From NCBI RefSeq assembly GCF_001544015.1, contig NZ_AP014924.1:2852001-2916000 (forward strand): DNA of 64,000 nucleotides. Reading direction: 5' to 3'. Shown piece after piece: positions 50,784 to 58,998 of the stretch; position 1 is the stretch's first letter; every line of letters begins with the position of its first letter. A program made the position numbers and the translations under genes. Source of the stretch: Limnochorda pilosa. Lineage in GTDB: Bacteria > Bacillota > Limnochordia > Limnochordales > Limnochordaceae. Under the pieces are notes generated by a model. The model ran no database searches. It was given only the letters and a program-made list of their open reading frames with translations, and was not told where the DNA came from.

Positions 50784-53150
50784 ATGGATCGCTCCAGGCA
50801 GGGAACGAAGCTCTCCGAGGGGCGGGAGTCCACCCGCTCGGGGTTCTGGAAGTACGGCCTCATCCTGGCGTTGCTGCTCTCCATGTCGGTGCTGGTCTTC
50901 GGCGGGCTGCAAAGCTTCGACAAGGCGGCCCCCGTGCCGGAGCAGGTGGTGGCGCCCGGCGGCCAGGTTCTTTTCACGGCAGACGAGATCTGGGCCGGCC
51001 AGGCCCTCTACCAGCAGAACGGCCTGATGGACCTGGGCTCGGTGCTGGGCAACGGCTCCTACCGGGGGCCGGACTTCACCGCCGAGAGCCTGCACCAGAT
51101 GGTCCTCGGCATGCGGGCGGCCTACGCCCGGCAGCAGCACGGCCTGGCCTACGACCGGCTGGACGAGGCCGCCCAGGCTGCCATCGACGCGCAGGTGGCC
51201 CGGGAGCTGAAGGCCAACCGCTACGACGAGGCGACGGGCACCCTCACCCTCACCCCGGGCCAGGTGGCTGCCCTGCAGGACCTGGAGACCTACTGGGACC
51301 GCATCCTCACCGAAGGCTCGGACGCCATGGGCATCCGCCCCGGACTCATCCGGGCCACGACGACCGGCGACGGTGAGGGCGTCGTCATCCGGACCACCGG
51401 CGAGGCGATCCAGGTCATGAGCCGCTACTTCTTCTGGACCGCCTGGGCGTCGGCCGCTTCCCGGCCCGGCGAGGCTTACTCCTACACCAACAACTGGCCC
51501 TACGAGGTCGGGGCGGGGAACGTGGTCACCTGGGGATCCATCTGGTCCAGCGCCCTGAGCGTGGCGCTCCTGGTGCTGCTCACGGCCGGGGTGCTCCTGG
51601 TCTTCTTCCGGGGCAGGCTCTCCATGGACGCGGCGGCGAACCCCAACCCTCCCCAACCCCAGCAGCTTCCGGTGACGCCCTCGCAGCGCACCGTGGCCTA
51701 CTTCATCGCGCTGGTGGCGGGCCTCTTCCTCACCCAGACCCTCTTGGGCGGGTACCTGGCCCACAGCTTCAGCGAGCCCACCTTCTTCGGCCTCGACCTG
51801 GAGCCGCTCCTCCCCTTCCAGGTGGCTCGGGGCTGGCACCTGCAGCTCGCCATCTTCTGGATCGCCACCGCCTGGATGGCCGCCGGCCTCTACATTGCGC
51901 CGCTGGTGAGCCGCTCGGAGGTGCGCGGGCAGAACCTGCTGGTGAAGATCCTCCTGGGCGCCCTGGTGGTGGTGGCCGTCGGCAGCCTCCTGGGCGAGTG
52001 GCTGGGCGTGCAGGGGCGGCTGGGCCGGCTCTGGTGGTGGCTCGGCTTCCAGGGGTGGGAGTACCTGGAGCTCGGTCGGATCTGGCAGGTCCTCCTCATC
52101 GCCGGCCTGGGCATCTGGCTCTTCCTGCTCTTCCGGGCCATGCGGCGGGCCCTGGCCCGCGAGGGCGACTGGGGGAGCCTCACCCACCTGCTCCTCTACG
52201 CGGCGGTGCTGATCCCGGCCTTCTACAGCTTCGGCCTCTTCAACACCCCCACCACCCACGTGACCCTGGCCGAGTACTGGCGCTGGTTCGTCATCCACCT
52301 GTGGGTGGAGGGCATTTTCGAGGTTTTCACCGTGGTGGTGGTGGCCGTGCTCTTCACGGCCATGGGGCTGGTCACCCAGCGTTCGGCGCTGCGGGCCTCC
52401 TACTTCCAGCTCATCCTGGTGCTCCCCACGGGGGTCATCGGGACGGCGCACCACTACTACTTCACCGGGATGCCCGAGATCTGGCTCGCCCTGGGCGCCA
52501 CCTTCTCGGCGCTGGAGGTGATCCCCCTCACGCTGCTGGGGATCGAGGCCTACGAGCAGTACCGGCTCATCCGCAAGTTGGGGAAGCCCTTCGCCTTCCG
52601 GGGGAGCTTCTACTTCCTCATGGCCACCGCCTTCTGGAACCTCTTCGGGGCGGGGGTACTGGGCTTTCTCATCAACCTGCCGGTGGTGAACTACTTCGAG
52701 CACGGCTCCACCCTCACCACCGCCCACGGCCACGCGGCCCTGGCAGGCGTCTACGGGATGCTGGCGGTCGCGCTCTCCCTCTTCGTGCTGAGGGCGCTCT
52801 CCACCGACCGGGGCTGGAGCGAGCGGGCGGTGAAGCTCTCCTTCTGGGGGCTGAACGGCGGGCTCCTGGGGGTGGTGCTGCTCACCCTGGTGCCCGTGGG
52901 CCTGGGTCAGCTGGGCGTTGCGGTGCGTGAGGGCTTCTGGGCGGCCCGGAACGGCCTCTTCTACCAAGTGCCCTGGGTGAACGCGCTCCTCTGGCTCCGG
53001 ATGCTGCCCGACACGGTCTTCATAGTGGCGGGCGTGGTGCCCTTCCTCTACCTGGCGCTGCGGGTGGTCCGGAACCGCCGGGCCGTCACCCTGGCCGAGG
53101 CCGAGAGCCTACCCGACGAGCAGGCGGAGGCGGCCGGGCGAACGGCGTAG
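50784..53150 (+). CDS. norZ: Quinol-dependent nitric oxide reductase (single-subunit NorB/NorZ)
   Basis: Reduces NO to N2O using quinol. The 788-residue membrane protein has an N-terminal extension fused to the heme-copper oxidase core, as in qNOR. An outer domain (FTADEIWAGQALYQQNGLMDLGSVLGNGSYRGPDFTAE) is followed by about 14 helices. Heme and FeB ligand segments are visible: RGWHLQLAIFWIATAW, WVEGIFEVFTVVVVA (His/Glu), GTAHHYYFTGMPEIWLALGATFSALEVIPL (His pair) and TTAHGHAALAGVYGML. ATG 50784 follows GGGAGGGGG. Likely detoxification under control of the adjacent Rrf2 regulator. Confidence 0.93.
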   Translation: MDRSRQGTKLSEGRESTRSGFWKYGLILALLLSMSVLVFGGLQSFDKAAPVPEQVVAPGGQVLFTADEIWAGQALYQQNGLMDLGSVLGNGSYRGPDFTAESLHQMVLGMRAAYARQQHGLAYDRLDEAAQAAIDAQVARELKANRYDEATGTLTLTPGQVAALQDLETYWDRILTEGSDAMGIRPGLIRATTTGDGEGVVIRTTGEAIQVMSRYFFWTAWASAASRPGEAYSYTNNWPYEVGAGNVVTWGSIWSSALSVALLVLLTAGVLLVFFRGRLSMDAAANPNPPQPQQLPVTPSQRTVAYFIALVAGLFLTQTLLGGYLAHSFSEPTFFGLDLEPLLPFQVARGWHLQLAIFWIATAWMAAGLYIAPLVSRSEVRGQNLLVKILLGALVVVAVGSLLGEWLGVQGRLGRLWWWLGFQGWEYLELGRIWQVLLIAGLGIWLFLLFRAMRRALAREGDWGSLTHLLLYAAVLIPAFYSFGLFNTPTTHVTLAEYWRWFVIHLWVEGIFEVFTVVVVAVLFTAMGLVTQRSALRASYFQLILVLPTGVIGTAHHYYFTGMPEIWLALGATFSALEVIPLTLLGIEAYEQYRLIRKLGKPFAFRGSFYFLMATAFWNLFGAGVLGFLINLPVVNYFEHGSTLTTAHGHAALAGVYGMLAVALSLFVLRALSTDRGWSERAVKLSFWGLNGGLLGVVLLTLVPVGLGQLGVAVREGFWAARNGLFYQVPWVNALLWLRMLPDTVFIVAGVVPFLYLALRVVRNRRAVTLAEAESLPDEQAEAAGRTA

Positions 53151-53401
53151 GGCGCACAGTGCCTGAAGAACGCCTGCCGCTAACCTCCCATGGGGTGGCG
53201 CCGCCTCCGGCGGCGTCGCCCTCCCCCACGGAACCCGGGGGTTCATCGCCCCCGGCTTTTCGTTCAGCTGCTGGGGCGCCCGTGCGGCGGCCTGTGCCAA
53301 CCGAGCTGGACCCCAGACCAAGGTCGCACCTCACCTCCTCCCGCCGTCCGATGGCTCGCCTCCTCCGCAGCGCTAGAGTGCGTCAGAAGGGAGGGATTCG
53401 G

Positions 53402-54172
53402 ATGGCCGCTTTCGATCGGACGGATTCCAGCGTGCCTTCCCACCACGGTGTGGTCCTCATCACGGGAGGGAGCAAGGGCCTGGGCCGGGCGCTGGCCGAG
53501 GCCTTCGCCGCCCGCGGTGCCTCGCTCGTTCTCTGCGCCCGGGACGAGGCAACGCTTCGGGAGGCGGCGGGCGCCTGCCGCAGCCGTGGTGCGGCCGTCG
53601 TCCCCCTGGCCGGGGACGTGGCCGACGATGCCTTCCGCCGCCGGCTGGCGGGGGAGGCGGGCCGCGCCTTCGGTCGGATCGACCTGCTGATCAACAACGC
53701 CTCCACCCTGGGGCCGACGCCCCTGCCTCCCCTGCTGCAGGCGTCCCCCGAAGCGCTCCACCGGGCGTACGAGGTGAACCTGGTGGCGCCCTTGCGGCTG
53801 GTGACCCAGACGCTCCCGTGGCTGGGGCGCTCCGCGGGCCCAACGGTGGTGAACGTGACCTCGGACGCCGCGCTGGGCGGCTACCCGGGGTGGGGTGTCT
53901 ACGGAGCCAGCAAGGCGGCGCTGGAGCTGGCCTCCCGCACCCTGGCCGGCGAGCTCGCCGGCCTGCAACCGCCCGTCGCCGTCTGCTGGGTGGACCCGGG
54001 CGACATGGACACCGAGATGCACCGGGCCGCCGAGCCGGACGCGGACCCGGCCTCCTGGCCGACCCCAGAGAGAGTGGTGCCCTTCTTCCTCTGGCTGGCC
54101 GACCAGCCCTACGACGCGGTCAACGGCCGCCGCTTCGAGGTCCGCCGGTGGCTCGAGGAGAGGGGGGCGTGA
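53402..54172 (+). CDS. Short-chain dehydrogenase/reductase (SDR)
   Basis: A 256-residue NAD(P)-dependent SDR with TGGSKGLGRA cofactor motif, NNAS, catalytic Ser in NVTSDAALG and YGASK (Tyr-x3-Lys). Substrate unknown. ATG 53402 follows GGGAGGG. The stop overlaps the QueA-like gene start by 3 bases. Confidence 0.88.
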   Translation: MAAFDRTDSSVPSHHGVVLITGGSKGLGRALAEAFAARGASLVLCARDEATLREAAGACRSRGAAVVPLAGDVADDAFRRRLAGEAGRAFGRIDLLINNASTLGPTPLPPLLQASPEALHRAYEVNLVAPLRLVTQTLPWLGRSAGPTVVNVTSDAALGGYPGWGVYGASKAALELASRTLAGELAGLQPPVAVCWVDPGDMDTEMHRAAEPDADPASWPTPERVVPFFLWLADQPYDAVNGRRFEVRRWLEERGA

Positions 54173-55284
54173 CGGTGCTCACCGCTCGCCTCGACTTCCA
54201 TCTGCCTGAAAGCCTCTTCGCCGCCCGGCCGCCCGAGGCGCGAGGCCTCGCACGGGATCAGGTGCAGCTCCTGGTACTGGATGCCGGCCGCCGGTCGTGG
54301 CAGCATGCGCGCTTCACGGACCTGCCCGCATTCCTGCACCCGGGCGACCTCCTGGTGGTGAACGCCTCGCAGGCCATCGCCGCCTCGCTCCCGGCCCGGC
54401 ACGGGTCCGGCCCGCACACCGGCCTCCCTTTCCGGATCCACCTCTCCACACCCCTGCCGCCGTGGGAGGCCCAGACCCACGGCCTACCGAGCCGAGAAGC
54501 CTGGATCGTCGAGCCGCGCACCGCCCGGGGGATCCCAGGGGAGCCGATCGCACCCGGTGAGGAGGTGGACATCCCCGGTCCCAAGGGAGGGGCCCTCGCC
54601 CGAGTCCGCTTCGTGGCCCCCTACCGCAGCTTCGCCCGGCTGTGGGTGGCCGGGGCGGGTGCCCAGGAAGCCCTGTTGGAGGTGGCCGCCCGGGTGGGTG
54701 AGCCAATCCGCTACCCCTACCTGGAGGGCCGCTACCCTATCCGCACCTACCAGACCGTTTACGGCGACGTCCCCGGCTCGGCCGAGATGCCATCGGCCGG
54801 GCGGCCCTTCAGCCGGCGAACTCTCCAGCGCCTCCGAGCCCAGGGAGTAGAGGTCGCTCGCATCGTCCTCCACACGGGCGTATCCAGCCACGAGATCGAG
54901 ACGCCCCTGGTGGACGAGCAGCCCACCTACCCCGAACCCTTCGAGGTGCCCCCGGCGACGGCGGCAGCGGTGAACAGCGCCCGGCAACGCGGCGGCAGGG
55001 TGATCGCGGTGGGCACCACGGTCGTGCGGGCCCTGGAGAGCTGCGCGAGCGCGGACAGCTCCGTCCGCCCCGCCCGGGGGTTCACCGACCTCTTCGTGAG
55101 CCCCGCTCGGCCGGTCCGATCGGTGGACGGCCTCCTCACGGGCGTCCACGCCCCCCGCTCCAGCCACCTGGCCATGCTGTCGGCCCTGGTGGACCCAGAA
55201 CTGCTCCTGGCCTCCTACGAGGACGCGAAAAGCCGAGGCTACCTCTGGCACGAGTTCGGCGACAGCAACCTCATCCTCCGCTGA
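54169..55284 (+). CDS. queA: QueA-like S-adenosylmethionine:tRNA ribosyltransferase-isomerase
   Basis: The 371-residue protein matches QueA, which makes epoxyqueuosine in tRNA wobble positions. It shows LHPGDLLVVNASQAIAASLPA, VARIVLHTGVSSHEIETPLVDEQPTYPEPFEVP, VIAVGTTVVRALES and TDLFVSPARPVRSVDGLLTGVHAPRSSHLAMLSAL. It is a divergent QueA-like form: classical QueA reads NDTRVIPARL where this has NASQAIAASLPA, so the substrate may differ. The GTG at 54169 overlaps the SDR stop. Confidence 0.82.
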   Translation: MTVLTARLDFHLPESLFAARPPEARGLARDQVQLLVLDAGRRSWQHARFTDLPAFLHPGDLLVVNASQAIAASLPARHGSGPHTGLPFRIHLSTPLPPWEAQTHGLPSREAWIVEPRTARGIPGEPIAPGEEVDIPGPKGGALARVRFVAPYRSFARLWVAGAGAQEALLEVAARVGEPIRYPYLEGRYPIRTYQTVYGDVPGSAEMPSAGRPFSRRTLQRLRAQGVEVARIVLHTGVSSHEIETPLVDEQPTYPEPFEVPPATAAAVNSARQRGGRVIAVGTTVVRALESCASADSSVRPARGFTDLFVSPARPVRSVDGLLTGVHAPRSSHLAMLSALVDPELLLASYEDAKSRGYLWHEFGDSNLILR

Positions 55285-55456
55285 GCCGGCGTGTACGGGT
55301 CAACCAGGGCGCCTGCTCCAGCTCGCCCGAGCCTGATCGATGAGCCCGGTCCTGGTCGTCTTGGGCGCAGGGTACGGGTCCTCACCAAGGGACGCTATCG
55401 CTTCAGTCAACGCCCTTGCTGCTTTCGGATCATCGGGGTGCGGTCTTGCCCCGGTC

Positions 55457-57031
55457 CTACGCCCGCCACGTGACCTGGATCCGGTGGAGGCCCGTGGCCC
55501 CCTCGGGGAGGGGGTTCGAAGATGTTTCCTCTTGCCGCTCGCCCCGCCCGTCATAGGCCCGCACCGCCAGGGTGTAGCGGCCCGGCTCGGCAGGCTGCCA
55601 CTCGATGAGCCAGCGCACCCACGTGAGGCCGGTCGGCACCGGCTCCAGCTCGGCCTCCCGCCAGGTGGCCCCGCCGTCGAAGCTCACCTCCACCCGGGAG
55701 ATGCCGCGGTCGCCGGCGAAGGCGATCCCCGCCGCGTAGACGGGCCCGGGGCCCACCGTCTGCCCGTTTCGGGGCACGTCGATGCGGGAGAGGGTACGGG
55801 TGACGGCCGTGTCGCTCCAGCCGCGCACCTCCCAGTAGCCCTTGTAGTCCTCGTTGACGGCTTCGATGCGGGTGATCCACTTGACGTTCTTCATGCCGTA
55901 GATGCCCGGCACGATCAGCCGGGCAGGGAAGCCGTGATCCGGCGGGAGGCGCTCCCCGTTCATCTCCCAGGCCAGGAGGGTCTCGGGATGGAGCGCCTTC
56001 TCGAGCGGGATGCTGTCGGTGTAGCCGTCGGCCGCCTCGAAGCGGAGGTCCACCACGCCGGGCCGGAGGCGGGCGCGCTCCAGCAGGCTCCGAAGCGGCA
56101 CACCCCCCCACCGGGCGTTACCGATGAGGTCGCCTCCGATGGGGTTGCTGATGCACGACAGGGTGGTGAAGGGCTCCACCTGAGCCTCCAGCCCGGCCAG
56201 ATCCTCGTGGCGCAGCTCCAGCGGCCGCTCCACGTTGCCGTCGATCCTGAGGCGCCAGTCTCTGGCCGAGACCCGGGGATCGAACAGGTTCTTGCTCACG
56301 CGGTAGAAGTCCCGGTTGGGCGTGATCCAGGGCACCGCGCCCCGGAGCCCATCGATCCGGGCGGTGATCTCCCCCGCCCCCTGCCGGGCCGCCTGCGCGA
56401 CGGCCCGCACCGCCCGCGCCAGGGGACATGTCACCGCGCCCACCGCCGCCACCACGGCCACCGCCAGCAGGCGTCGACGACCGGCGTCGACGACCAAGGG
56501 ATCCTGGGAGTCAGCGTCGTTCCCGCGGGCCGCTCCGGCCTGGACCGGACGTGGCGGCCCGGGTAGAAGCGTCCGTGCGGCACAGACGTACAGGGCGCTG
56601 GACAGGAGGTAGACCCCTGCGGCGTGGGTCCACGGGGCCAGGCCGGAGAGGAAACCCACGTGGGCAGCAGCTCCGGCCAGGATCCACAGCACGGCCGTCC
56701 GGTCACCGGCCCGCCTTACCCACGGCGCCGCCAGGGCGCCCGCCATCAGGTAGAAGGCAACGCTGCCGCCGAAGGCGCCCCACTTGGCCAGCTCACCCAG
56801 GCGCTGAACGAAGAACCTGAAGACCTCCAGCGGGACCCACCGGAACAGGTGCTGCGCCACCTCCTCGGGTGCGAGGGGAGTACCCAGGGTGAACCGAAGC
56901 GCCGCCTGCAGGGCAGCCGCCAGAAATGCAGCCAGGACGCCCGCCATCCACGCCTGGGCGGGAGGCCCACCTGGCCCACCCGCCTCAGCCCATCGAACCC
57001 TCCGGAGGCTCGCTCCTGCTCGGGAACCCAT
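55457..57031 (-). CDS. Membrane-anchored molybdopterin-dependent oxidoreductase (sulfite oxidase family)
   Basis: The 524-residue protein has N-terminal helices (about 25-210) and a second anchor (RRRLLAVAVVAAVGAVTCPLARAV). An Oxidored_molyb domain follows with the Mo-ligand Cys in TTLSCISNPIGGDLIGNARWGGVPL and the YGMKNVKWITRIEAV block. Last is a Mo-co dimerisation domain (SRVEVSFDGGATWREAELEP...WVRWLIEWQPAEPGRYTLAVRAYDGRGERQ). It faces outward. Substrate may be sulfite or another oxo-acceptor. ATG 57031; no heme domain. Confidence 0.87.
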   Translation of the reverse strand: MGSRAGASLRRVRWAEAGGPGGPPAQAWMAGVLAAFLAAALQAALRFTLGTPLAPEEVAQHLFRWVPLEVFRFFVQRLGELAKWGAFGGSVAFYLMAGALAAPWVRRAGDRTAVLWILAGAAAHVGFLSGLAPWTHAAGVYLLSSALYVCAARTLLPGPPRPVQAGAARGNDADSQDPLVVDAGRRRLLAVAVVAAVGAVTCPLARAVRAVAQAARQGAGEITARIDGLRGAVPWITPNRDFYRVSKNLFDPRVSARDWRLRIDGNVERPLELRHEDLAGLEAQVEPFTTLSCISNPIGGDLIGNARWGGVPLRSLLERARLRPGVVDLRFEAADGYTDSIPLEKALHPETLLAWEMNGERLPPDHGFPARLIVPGIYGMKNVKWITRIEAVNEDYKGYWEVRGWSDTAVTRTLSRIDVPRNGQTVGPGPVYAAGIAFAGDRGISRVEVSFDGGATWREAELEPVPTGLTWVRWLIEWQPAEPGRYTLAVRAYDGRGERQEETSSNPLPEGATGLHRIQVTWRA

Positions 57032-57233
57032 GCCTTCGACCTCCTCGTCGTCCCTCGGGGCCGACCGAGGCGACGCACCCTCCCGTAGCTGCGCTGCCGG
57101 AGCTGCCGTACGCAGCCTCCCCTGACGTATGCGCTCGTCGCGCCCTTCTGGATGGATCCTCTCCCGGACACCTACCCTGCCAGTGCTCGCGGCCGCCGCC
57201 CCGCTGGAGCAGTGCGTTCCGGACGATGGTAGG

Positions 57234-57256
57234 GCAGGAGGCGATGTCGCTCCTGC
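57234..57256. other. 23-bp palindrome upstream of the molybdo-oxidoreductase gene
   Basis: GCAGGAG-GCGATGTCG-CTCCTGC: outer 7-bp arms pair perfectly and GCGA/TCGC continue inside with one-base offset. It lies about 200 bp upstream of the gene start, in a 430-bp spacer that otherwise shows no gene. Operator or RNA hairpin. Confidence 0.5.
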
Positions 57257-57461
57257 GCACGAGTCCTTTCAGGCATTTTAACGACTCCTGACGTCTTCGG
57301 GTAGGCCGGTGGCGCCATGGGCGCGCGGACCTTGATCGGGGAAGAAAAGCATATCCCTGGCTTCGGCGTGGGCGCGCGCCTAGGACTTGTCATTTCCCAG
57401 GAAATGATTCGCTTCCGGCCACCGGTTGAGGCTGGGGTTGCCGGAGACCCGTCGAGCCGGG

Positions 57462-57539
57462 TCACTCCAGGACGATGACGGGTGTCCCCACGCCGGTGTA
57501 GTCGTAGATCTCCTCCACGTCCCGGGTGACGTCTCCAGC
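57462..57539 (-). pseudogene. L,D-transpeptidase C-terminal remnant beside the IS256 element
   Basis: The minus strand reads GDVTRDVEEIYDYTGVGTPV then IVLE and a stop. It matches the end of YkuD-domain L,D-transpeptidases (R-x-x-D-V-x-E-L-Y-D...V-G-T-P-V-x-I). The catalytic part is cut off exactly where the insertion element begins and is not found on its other side. Confidence 0.65.
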
Positions 57540-57540
57540 G

Positions 57541-58945
57541 TGCTGTAAAAAGTGAGGGACCTGGGTTATCCTGGTAGCAGCGGTAGCAAGCCAGGAAAGG
57601 AGACCCAAGTCCCTATGAAGAGGATACCACCGTCTCGTCAGCTTGGCCAGCAGATCCAGGAGCTTCTGGAGCACGGGTTGCCCGAAGGGGACGGCGGTTC
57701 GCTCCTGGGCGAGATCGCTCGGCTCGGCATGAGGAGGCTGATCCAGGAGGCGCTGGAAGAGGAGGTCGGCCGGTTTCTCGGGCGAGAGCACTACCAGCGC
57801 CGAGCTGCCGGGGAGCCGCTCCGGGGGCACCGGAACGGGTATCGCACCAAGGGCTTCGCGACGGCGGAGGGTGAGATTCCGGTGGCCGTGCCGCAGGTGA
57901 GAGAGACGCAGGAGCCCTTTGTCTCGCAGCTGCTGGGGATGCTGGCAGGGCGAACCGACGAGCTGGAGCGGCTGACGGCCGAGATGTACGCCCGGGGGCT
58001 CTCCACCCGAGACATCGAGGAGGCCTTCACCGGTGAGGACGGCGGACGCCTGCTCACCCGGACGGAGGTGAGCAGGATCACCGAGGCGCTCTGGGAGGAG
58101 TACGAGACCTTCCGAAGTCGCAGCTTGGCGGAGCTCGATGTGGTCTACCTCTTCCTGGACGCGGTCTTCGAGCCGCTCAGGCGAACGGGGACCACCCGGG
58201 AAGGCATCCTCTGCGCCTGGGGGATCACCGTTGAGGGCCGGCGGGTGTTGCTCCACCTGGCGTTGGGCAACAAGGAGAGCTACGAAAACTGGCTCGAGTT
58301 CCTCCGGGACATGGTGGGCCGGGGGCTCGGCACGCCGCTTACAGTGACGACCGACGGGGCGCCCGGGCTCATCCAGGCCGTGGAAGCCATGTGGCCCAAG
58401 AGCCTCCGGGTGCGCTGCTGGGCGCACAAAGCTCGCAACGTCCTCGACAAGGTCCCGGAGGAGATGCGTGCCGAGGTGAAGGCCTACCTGGCTGCGGTAC
58501 GGGAGGCTCCCACGCCTGCCGACGGCAAGGAAGCGGCCCGCCGCTTCGTGGAGCGGTTCGAGCGGGACTATCCTTCGGCGGTGCGGAGCTTCACCGACGA
58601 TCTGGAGGCGAGCCTCAACCACCTCAAGGTCCCCCTGGCGCACCGGAAGTACGTGCGAACGACGAACCTGATCGAGCGGAGCTTCGAGGAGGAGCGACGA
58701 CGCACGAAGGTGCTCCCCCGGTTCTGGACCGAGCACAGCGCCCTCAAGCTGGTCTTCGCAACGCTGCAGAGGGCCACGAAGCGCTGGCAGCGGGTGCGGA
58801 TCACCGAGCTCGAGGGCAAGCAGATCGCAGCTCTTCGCCGAGAGCTCGGCCTGGATCCCGATCCGGGGCCTGGGCGAAAGAGCGAGGAATCCGTTGAGAA
58901 AACGACGCACGCTGCGTGAGGACCAGGTCCTCACATTTTACAGCA
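57541..58945 (+). mobile_element. IS256-family insertion sequence
   Basis: About 1.4 kb bounded by matching terminal inverted repeats: TGCTGTAAAAAGTGAGGGAC at the left (57541) and, inverted, TGCTGTAAAATGTGAGGACC at the right (to 58945). It contains one intact transposase gene. The flanks (CCAGCG and GCTAGG) show no 8-9 bp target duplication. Confidence 0.88.
57615..58919 (+). CDS. IS256-family transposase
   Basis: The 434-residue Mutator-type (Transposase_mut) enzyme has DDE residues in VYLFLDAVFEPL (Asp), VTTDGAPGLIQAV (Asp) and TNLIERSFEEERRR (Glu), and the RCWAHKARNVLDKVP block. Apparently intact. The ATG at 57615 has a distant GGAG; the frame is open to 57552. Confidence 0.92.
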   Translation: MKRIPPSRQLGQQIQELLEHGLPEGDGGSLLGEIARLGMRRLIQEALEEEVGRFLGREHYQRRAAGEPLRGHRNGYRTKGFATAEGEIPVAVPQVRETQEPFVSQLLGMLAGRTDELERLTAEMYARGLSTRDIEEAFTGEDGGRLLTRTEVSRITEALWEEYETFRSRSLAELDVVYLFLDAVFEPLRRTGTTREGILCAWGITVEGRRVLLHLALGNKESYENWLEFLRDMVGRGLGTPLTVTTDGAPGLIQAVEAMWPKSLRVRCWAHKARNVLDKVPEEMRAEVKAYLAAVREAPTPADGKEAARRFVERFERDYPSAVRSFTDDLEASLNHLKVPLAHRKYVRTTNLIERSFEEERRRTKVLPRFWTEHSALKLVFATLQRATKRWQRVRITELEGKQIAALRRELGLDPDPGPGRKSEESVEKTTHAA

Positions 58946-58998
58946 GCTAGGGGACATGACCACGTCCCGGTTAGCGTTCTTACCGACTGGGACGCGCC

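Noticed and set aside
53175-53250. GC hairpins after norZ as an intrinsic terminator
   Set aside because: Stems are present (GGCGCCGCC/GGCGGC) but no T-run, and GC-rich sequence here makes such stems common.
55300-55454. Minus-strand fragment reading DDPKAARALTEAIASLGEDPYP, possibly a RelE/ParE toxin remnant
   Set aside because: Only one helix-like segment resembles the family; too short and without a partner antitoxin to support a call.
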